The notes below the pieces were generated by a model. That model had not been told where the DNA came from, made no database searches, and saw only the letters and a list, made by a program, of their open reading frames with translations. From NCBI GenBank assembly GCA_025093985.1, contig JACAAK010000009.1:744001-808000 (forward strand): a stretch of 64,000 nucleotides of DNA, written 5' to 3'. This document shows, piece after piece, positions 58,404 to 64,000 of the stretch. This DNA is from Calvatia gigantea. Taxonomy: Eukaryota; Basidiomycota; Agaricomycetes; Agaricales; Lycoperdaceae. The position numbers were made by a program, and so were the translations under genes. Position 1 is the first letter of the stretch. The number at the start of each line of letters is the position of its first letter.

Positions 58404-59936
58404 TCACCTGGGAATGTGTCGGAGGCGAAAGTCGAAGAGGAGGATGGCTACGATCCATCGGTTCATTGCGGCATTTGGCTGGATGTCGGGGTTGTTAATC
58501 ATCCCTTTGATGTACTTCACGTTGACTTCCACAACTAGATCCTTCACTCCTATAATCCAAATCTTGACATCCTTTAGTGCTCGGAATACACCAAATAACT
58601 CCAGCTTCGCTTGCGAGTATCGTGATTTGCGATCATTGAGTGTGATTGAGCCGAATCTTGATGGATAGTGTTTGTTGTTGTTGCCTTGTTGTGAGAGAAT
58701 GTAGCCGACTGCGATATGGGAGGTGTTGACTGCGAGTGTGACTTTGTTAGGGCTTGAGTAGTTGATAGCTCGGATAACAGGTGAGTTTTGCGCAAGTGTC
58801 TTGAGTTCATCCATAGCAGCTTGGTATTCCTTCATAAACTCGAATTCAACCTCTTTCTTCATCAGGTGAACTAACGGCCTTGAGATAGCTGCGAAGTCCT
58901 TGATAAACATCTGGATAGTCCCTAATGTCCCAAGGAACCCCCTTATCTCCGTAACATTCCTGCATGGTGGCCAGTCAACCACTTTCTGGACTCTGGCAGT
59001 ATCTGGCAAGCGACCTTCATAAGTACAAAGGTGTCCAACGACGAGAGTGGATGGGGTGCAGAAGTGGGATTTCTTAGCTGAGAAGGTCCCCCCTGCATGT
59101 TTGATGTGTTGGAGGACTTGGTTGACATTGTTGAGGTGTTCCCATACAAATCTTCATATGTTGGGGTTTTCGGGGATCACTTCGAAGCTGTCCACGGTTT
59201 CATAACAAGTTGTGGGTCCCTTGACAGGTACATCATCAACAAAGGGCATGGTGATGTGAGGGATTTCGGGTTGGAGAAGGTGTGCGAGGTCGCCTTGTTG
59301 AATTTGCATGGAGTTAGTGTAACCCATTGGGATAGAGGTGAGGCAAAGGGTGCCAACCGGGCATTGGAATGTTGTGAGGTCTCTAGATTCAGGTGCTAGT
59401 GAGCGCTGATCAAATCCAACAAATAAGTCAAAAACAGCATAGCATCCTCATCCTCCAAATGACTCTGCATAGTGTTCCACAGTAGGTGGCAGTCCACTGT
59501 CCTTAATCATGATGGCGTTGAGCGGCTGTAAGTTGTGTACGAGCTGTAGTGATTTCCCATCCTTCTTGAGTACACAAAACCATCGTGATCGATAGGATGA
59601 GTTGGATGGTTCATAAACACTGGCTGCAATCTTCACTTTGATGATTTCAACGACTTGGTAGTAGATTCCAGGTGGTATTGGTATATTCTTGCATACCCAG
59701 GGAACATGTTTGATGGTGGGGATAGTGACAGGGTCGAAATACTCATCTGAGAACTTTCCCTTCTCCTTCTCGGACCATGTGAAGGCAAGTTCTTGTGCCT
59801 TGATAAGGTGGTGTACAAGCTTTTCCTCCTTGTCCGATAAGAAATTCTCTTTGTTAACCTGCATAGCCTCTTTGTGTTCTAGAGTGTAGTGTAAGCTTGG
59901 TGTGAAGTCAGGAGGATGAGTAGGGAGCTTAGGCAT
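58404..59936 (-). pseudogene. gypsy reverse transcriptase / RNase H with internal stops
   Basis: Reading down: SRWFCVLKKDGKSLQLVHNLQPLNA (RT fingers), LPPTVEHYAESFGG then a stop at about 59448, FDLFVGFDQRSL, SRDLTTFQ, LTSIPMGYTNS, the catalytic FVDDV, a stop at 59154-59156 within PENPNI*RF, GHLCTYEGRLPD, GFLGTLG, and the RNase H part (VTLAVNTSHIAVGYILSQQ, KLELFGVFRAL). Frame is kept through both internal stops, so the damage is point mutation. At both, family members have Arg; CGA to TGA would explain them. Confidence 0.8.
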
Positions 59937-60519
59937 GTTTTCTAATGGGTTGCAGGGAATTCATTGCACAATGCAAAAATTTTCGGGAAGGGTGGTTGCG
60001 ACTGGTTGTATTCAGTTCACAACTTTCTTGTAGGCAAGACTTGAAGCTTCAATATGGTGCACATAGTTTATAATATTAGGGAAGAAGATGTCGTATATTT
60101 CTTGAGGTTTGTTGATAGGGGAGAATGATGAGGAAGTGAAAGCAAGCAGAGAGATCATGTAGCAGGATAGTGTGTCGACAGATAAGGAAGGTGGATCATG
60201 TGATGTGGAATCTCCTTGACTGATAGCGGCCGAATCATCGATATTTAAAAACCCGAGCTGGACTGAAGGGAGTGGTGGATACGTGGTCTGGTTGGTATAG
60301 TGAAGGTATCATGGGTATTGGGATCAATAAGTGTGAGGTGTGAGTTGCCATTGGTGTAGTGGTGTGTTCGGGCTTCAGTAAGTGTAAGGAATGGATGGCT
60401 GAGTAGCATTTCATATGACACATTTTCAACAACTTGGACTTGTAGGTAGAATGTGCTGCAACCGATGCGAGCTGGGAGGTCTCAAAGAAGGCCTAGCGTG
60501 GAGTCCTTGGATGAATTAG

Positions 60520-60690
60520 CAGCTTCCATGACCATAGTTTGAGTGGAAAGGAGAGGGAACGTAAGCTTTTCCCAAATGTCCCTTCTAATCACCGTAATCT
60601 GAGATCCCTTGTCAAGTATAGCATCAACTGTGAGCTTCCCATTGAGCTCTAAGGGTATTGTTCATAGTTCTTCAACTTGGTTGGCTACTA
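60520..60690 (-). other. gypsy aspartic protease core
   Basis: A minus-strand frame gives LTVDAILDKGSQITVIRRDIW, matching the protease of agaricomycete gypsy elements (active-site D-x-G-S context). It lies between the gag zinc knuckle and RT as expected. Confidence 0.6.
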
Positions 60691-61423
60691 TAAGAGAGCC
60701 GGGTAGGGATTGCTGGTGGAGGAACGAGGAATGGGGAATGTCAATATCATCAGAACGTGCTTCCTCATAAGCTGAAATGGTAGCTGTGGGTCCAGTGGGT
60801 ATACGTCGTGTAGTGAGCTGGTCTTTGATGAACTTTCATGCTTCAGGTGCAGCGGAATAGAATTCTCGGAGTGTTATCGAAAATAGGGTATCGAGGCTGC
60901 ATTGTATGACATTCTGATTAAGGGTAGGATCTTCTATGGGTGTCAAGTAATGATATTGTGGCTGGTTTGAGGTCAGTGGTACAGGCATGGTATGTTTTGG
61001 TGAAGACACAGTTGGGTTGGCCGGAGTTGGGAATTGATCCGTTTGTGTTCCAGGGCTCAGCTTCGGCTTGTTTGATGATTGGCTGGTGGCTTTTGGAGCA
61101 CTTTGAGCCTTGGTAGCACCTTTGTTGCAGTTCCAGATCTCTTCCTTGCGTTTAAGTGCCGCCATTGTGACCATATTGAGTATTTGTAGTTCCTGCTCTT
61201 CTTGTATAGTGGCGTTGAAGTGTGAGGATATGTGGGAGGATATGGGCAGTTGTGGTGTTTGTGAGGGAGTGGGTACGGCTTCAAGGATATTGGTTTGGAC
61301 GATAGGAGGGGGTGCTGAGCAAGAGCAGTGCCAGTTGTCAATATGTTCCTTGATGTTTTGTCCTGGTGCGATTCATAGGGTAACTAAGGTGCCATCTGGG
61401 AGGCAGATGCGATTGGTGTGATC

Positions 61424-61783
61424 TCAGATGCATAGGCCTTGTTGAATGTACTTCGAAAGCTCTTGACATGATCGCAGGTAGTGGTCCAAGTTTGAGCAGA
61501 ATTTGCAGTCGGGTAGTGGTGGGCGTTGATACGAGTTATAATTAGGGACTGGTGATGGGCCTTGGGCTGAGTGTCCAAGTTTTCCAGCTAGCTTGTTGAG
61601 GAAGGTATCAGATACGAGGAAATGTTCAATGGACGACATGTCAAATGTTTCCCGAGGTGGTTGTGGAGTGGGTGCAGTCAGATATGAGGGTGCTGTGTGA
61701 GTTGAAAACAAGGGAAGGGCTAGAGGAGCTCCACCATTGTCACTGTTGAGTAAGAACCTTGCCGCACGTTCAATATCTGTCAT
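61424..61783 (-). CDS. gag C-terminal region with zinc knuckle (fragment)
   Basis: The zinc knuckle is CKFCSNLDHYLRSC (C-x2-C-x4-H-x4-C), typical of retroelement nucleocapsid. It is preceded by a Pro/Ser-rich region (PSPVPNYNSYQRPPLP). The frame ends soon after and upstream gag is in other frames. Confidence 0.65.
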   Translation of the reverse strand: MTDIERAARFLLNSDNGGAPLALPLFSTHTAPSYLTAPTPQPPRETFDMSSIEHFLVSDTFLNKLAGKLGHSAQGPSPVPNYNSYQRPPLPDCKFCSNLDHYLRSCQELSKYIQQGLCI

Positions 61784-62032
61784 TGGCCATGTGTCGTCAA
61801 GTGGGTGGAGAGGGTCACTGAGGCAGAGTTGAATGCGAACTTGGTTGCGGAAATCTACATGGAGTCCTAACAGGAATTGCTTGCTCTGTTCTTGTCATGA
61901 TATGACTCCTCAAGCCAGTAGCCAGTTAGATTTAGTTATGAATTGGCGGTAGTACTTGCCGAATTGGAAGCGGTCTCTCATTGGGATCACAGCTTGGTTC
62001 TCAGCTATGATTTCTAGGTCTGTAATTGTGTA

Positions 62033-62290
62033 TCAGTGTTCATCTTCAGCTCTAGGGTAGTACGAGATAATCTTGTTTTTAAACAGATTCCAGTCTCCTT
62101 GTGCGTTTACAGCTGGTCCTCTCCAAATTTCTTCATCTCGGCTGTCTAGATATTGCAGAGTGTGGGTTATCAGGTCCTGAGGTGCAACGTTGCACTTGCG
62201 TCCTAGGATTTCGATCTCATCAAAAAAATGTTTGAGGGATCGAGGCTGTCCATCAAAACGAGGTGCTGATTGGTCGTAGGGGCTGGGCAT
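62033..62290 (-). CDS. gag capsid-like N-terminal region (fragment)
   Basis: Frame with PRFDGQPRSLKHFFDEIEILG and a Trp-containing segment ending SYYPRAEDEH, the layout of the agaricomycete gypsy gag start. A stop follows, after which homologous-looking sequence (YTITDLEII) continues in frame, so the stop is probably a mutation. Confidence 0.6.
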   Translation of the reverse strand: MPSPYDQSAPRFDGQPRSLKHFFDEIEILGRKCNVAPQDLITHTLQYLDSRDEEIWRGPAVNAQGDWNLFKNKIISYYPRAEDEH

Positions 62291-63605
62291 GTAGTGGACA
62301 GGAGCTGGTGGGGGAGGAGCCTGGTAGTAGCATCTCGGTGGTGAAGGGGATCAGGCATGTCGAGTTGGGTAGGCATCCCATCATGCTGGGTTCAGAGAAG
62401 GGTGAGCATGGCTGCCATGCCACGGTAGTGTTGGAGGACGCTGGTGTAATCTGGGTGGAGCTTGTGGTTGCAGTGGTCCTGGATGTGCATTGCCCTGGTT
62501 GTAGGCTAGCGGTTGTTGCTGTTGTCATGGAGGTGTTGGAGGATGGGGGTGATTGGGACATGGTGCTAGTGGTCAGTTGCTAGGTCCAGCTTCATTCTGA
62601 GGTGGGGATACGGGTCCTTGGGAAACGACACCAGCATAGACATCGCCGTCATGAGCAAAGTCGAGTCGAAAGGGTTCCTGTGAGGCCATGGATGATGTAA
62701 GCTGGCTCCAGTGCAGGGATATATCAGAATTTGATCCGGTATTAGATGGTGCAAACGAAAAGAATTCTTCTACAGTTGCGATTGTATCATTGGATAGGTT
62801 ATTCGGGTTATGGAGTGAGAAGGTGACCTCGTGAGTGAGGTTCCGTGGAATCCTGGATAATAAGTGGTTTGAAGCCCCTCACGGTGGGCTCCAGTTGAAG
62901 AGATGAGGCAGTGGTTCAACGAAAATAGGGTGTGACTGTGTCCATCAGTCACGAGGCTTCAAAACCAGGTCCAGGAAGGGAGAGACAGAGGCCAGGAACA
63001 CAAGAGAATGAGGAGTGAGAGTGATGGCGTCGTTGAAGACAAGAGTTCAGAACAAGTGTGGACTGAGAGTCAACAAGAGAGCGACTGACAACGAGAGACA
63101 ATGCTGAGAGAATTCAGAGCGAGACTTTGAGAGTGAGAAAAGTGGGTATCTAATTACTAGGTGTCGAGCCTCTACTGGCTCGACTGTATTTATACTGTAG
63201 ACAACTTGTCCGGTGTTCAATTTCTACGGTTATCTACAAATACTGAATCTGTATAGCAAATGAGTTGAGTTAGTATAATGAAGGTTAGGCTAGGGAACTG
63301 TGGTAAAATGTTGAAATTTTTGAAATACAATGAGTGAATGTGCGACTACAGAGGTGAAGAGTCTGAATTAGAAAAAAAATGTCAGTAACAAGAAAGATGT
63401 GTGGTGAAATTTTATTAAAGTGGGTAGTGGTCTAAAACATGACATATGGCAGGTGAAATGGACGGTTGTGTAGTGAGCGAGGAACGAGCAGATCGGCGAC
63501 GGATCGATGAATGGTTGGGGTGACGAAATCTTTGGAGGGCAGACTGATTAGTGTGAGATGCTCATTGGGTGCCGTTCTGAAGGCAGCTGATGTGCAGTCT
63601 CCACA

Positions 63606-64000
63606 GTCAGAAGAAGTCATAGAGGAGGAGGCTTCTCTGCACTCTCTCCATCATCGTCTGAGTTCGGTTCTGGACTGGTCAACACTTTTTGATCCCGCTT
63701 TTGTTGTATCTTAGAATTGAGGAGGCTCCTGAACGGGACTGGATGTTTGACTGTCTCTTTCAAGAAGATGAAAGTTAGAAGCCAAGCACAGGCAGTGTAT
63801 GTCACAGGAATGGCACATGGGAGGAAATAGGGGTATTTCTTGAGGAATTCATTGTTCCCGAACAGAGAAGGCAAGCGCTTTGCAGGCCATGCGAGCAACC
63901 CTCCAATCATGGGGCCAATCTACACCAAAGATCCAATGAGCGCCACCACTAGCATAACACTAAGCAGCACTTACAACATTACCCATACACCACACAATTG
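63606..64000 (-). pseudogene. truncated second copy of MFS gene D (copy E)
   Basis: 395 bp that align without gaps to 54424-54818 of gene D with 14 differences. It encodes the region GPMIGG through the acidic central loop up to KPPPL, then homology stops abruptly at 63606; the remaining second half of the transporter is absent here. The copy continues past the right edge of the window with intron sequence conserved. 12 of the 14 differences are CG in D and TG or CA in E. Confidence 0.85.

Larger units (their letters stand above)
57690..63450 (-). mobile_element. decayed, truncated Ty3/gypsy LTR retrotransposon
   Basis: Minus-strand order, from high to low coordinates, is gag (62290-61424), protease (about 60690-60520), reverse transcriptase and RNase H (59936-58404), integrase zinc finger (to about 57711). 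This is the gypsy order. The integrase core (DDE) and 3' LTR are absent, so the 3' end is truncated near 57690. The upstream region (about 62950-63450) has a TATA-like word and could be the 5' LTR, perhaps starting TGTCATG at about 63447, but without a second LTR this cannot be shown. Internal stops break pol. CpG looks depleted through the element. Confidence 0.85.

Noticed and set aside
63100..63450. 5' LTR of the gypsy element as a firm call
   Set aside because: A TATA-like word and a TGTCATG start are present, but the partner LTR is missing and no primer binding site was recognised.

Overview
The window is nuclear DNA of a filamentous basidiomycete, most likely an agaricomycete. The genes are broken by many short introns (about 50-65 bp, GT-AG) and belong to families typical of mushroom-forming fungi: DUF6534 membrane proteins, F-box proteins, agaricomycete SAM methyltransferases, unspecific peroxygenases, ZIFL-type MFS transporters and a Ty3/gypsy element. 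The species cannot be fixed from the sequence. No tRNA, rRNA, CRISPR or prokaryotic operon was seen. Exon boundaries were read by eye from splice signals and family conservation.

Layout. 0-10 kb is gene-poor and decayed. It holds a 984-bp terminal-inverted-repeat transposon with a 9-bp target duplication, a 38-bp perfect palindrome, a decayed DUF6534 gene and a carboxylesterase fragment. 10-18 kb has a Pro/Ser-rich single-exon gene, a truncated CCH1 calcium-channel pseudogene, and an intact SAM methyltransferase beside a relic of a second copy. 18.5-26 kb carries the HOPS subunit VPS41 (with one frame break) and a complete secreted type-B carboxylesterase. 26-33 kb is a tandem array of three MFS transporters on the minus strand. 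33.5-35.4 kb is a tandem pair of small genes sharing a Cys/His signature. 35.4-40 kb shows no recognisable gene. 40-47 kb has a conserved hypothetical gene and a complete urease. 47-56 kb has a small hypothetical gene, an F-box gene, a DUF4604 gene with a GC-AG intron, a poorly resolved minus-strand gene, and a fourth MFS gene. 56.7-64 kb is a decayed block: a peroxygenase pseudogene, a truncated gypsy element and a truncated second copy of the fourth MFS gene.

Three patterns stand out. First, the last block carries a CpG-to-TpG/CpA mutation signature. In the 395-bp MFS duplicate, 12 of 14 differences are CpG transitions in one direction; the retroelement has stops at expected Arg codons; the peroxygenase relic has repeated Arg-to-His changes. 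This looks like methylation-driven (or RIP-like) decay centred on the transposon. Second, three otherwise well-conserved genes (VPS41 and two MFS genes) are each broken by a single extra base, which may be assembly error or real inactivation. Third, the left-hand transposon has arms that differ by only one base and encloses an open reading frame resembling a host gene family, as in a Pack-MULE.

Functionally this is mixed genomic territory rather than one dedicated pathway. The functional genes serve vacuolar traffic (VPS41), nitrogen use (urease), small-molecule transport (MFS), ester hydrolysis, methylation and protein turnover (F-box). I saw no convincing novel multi-gene system.
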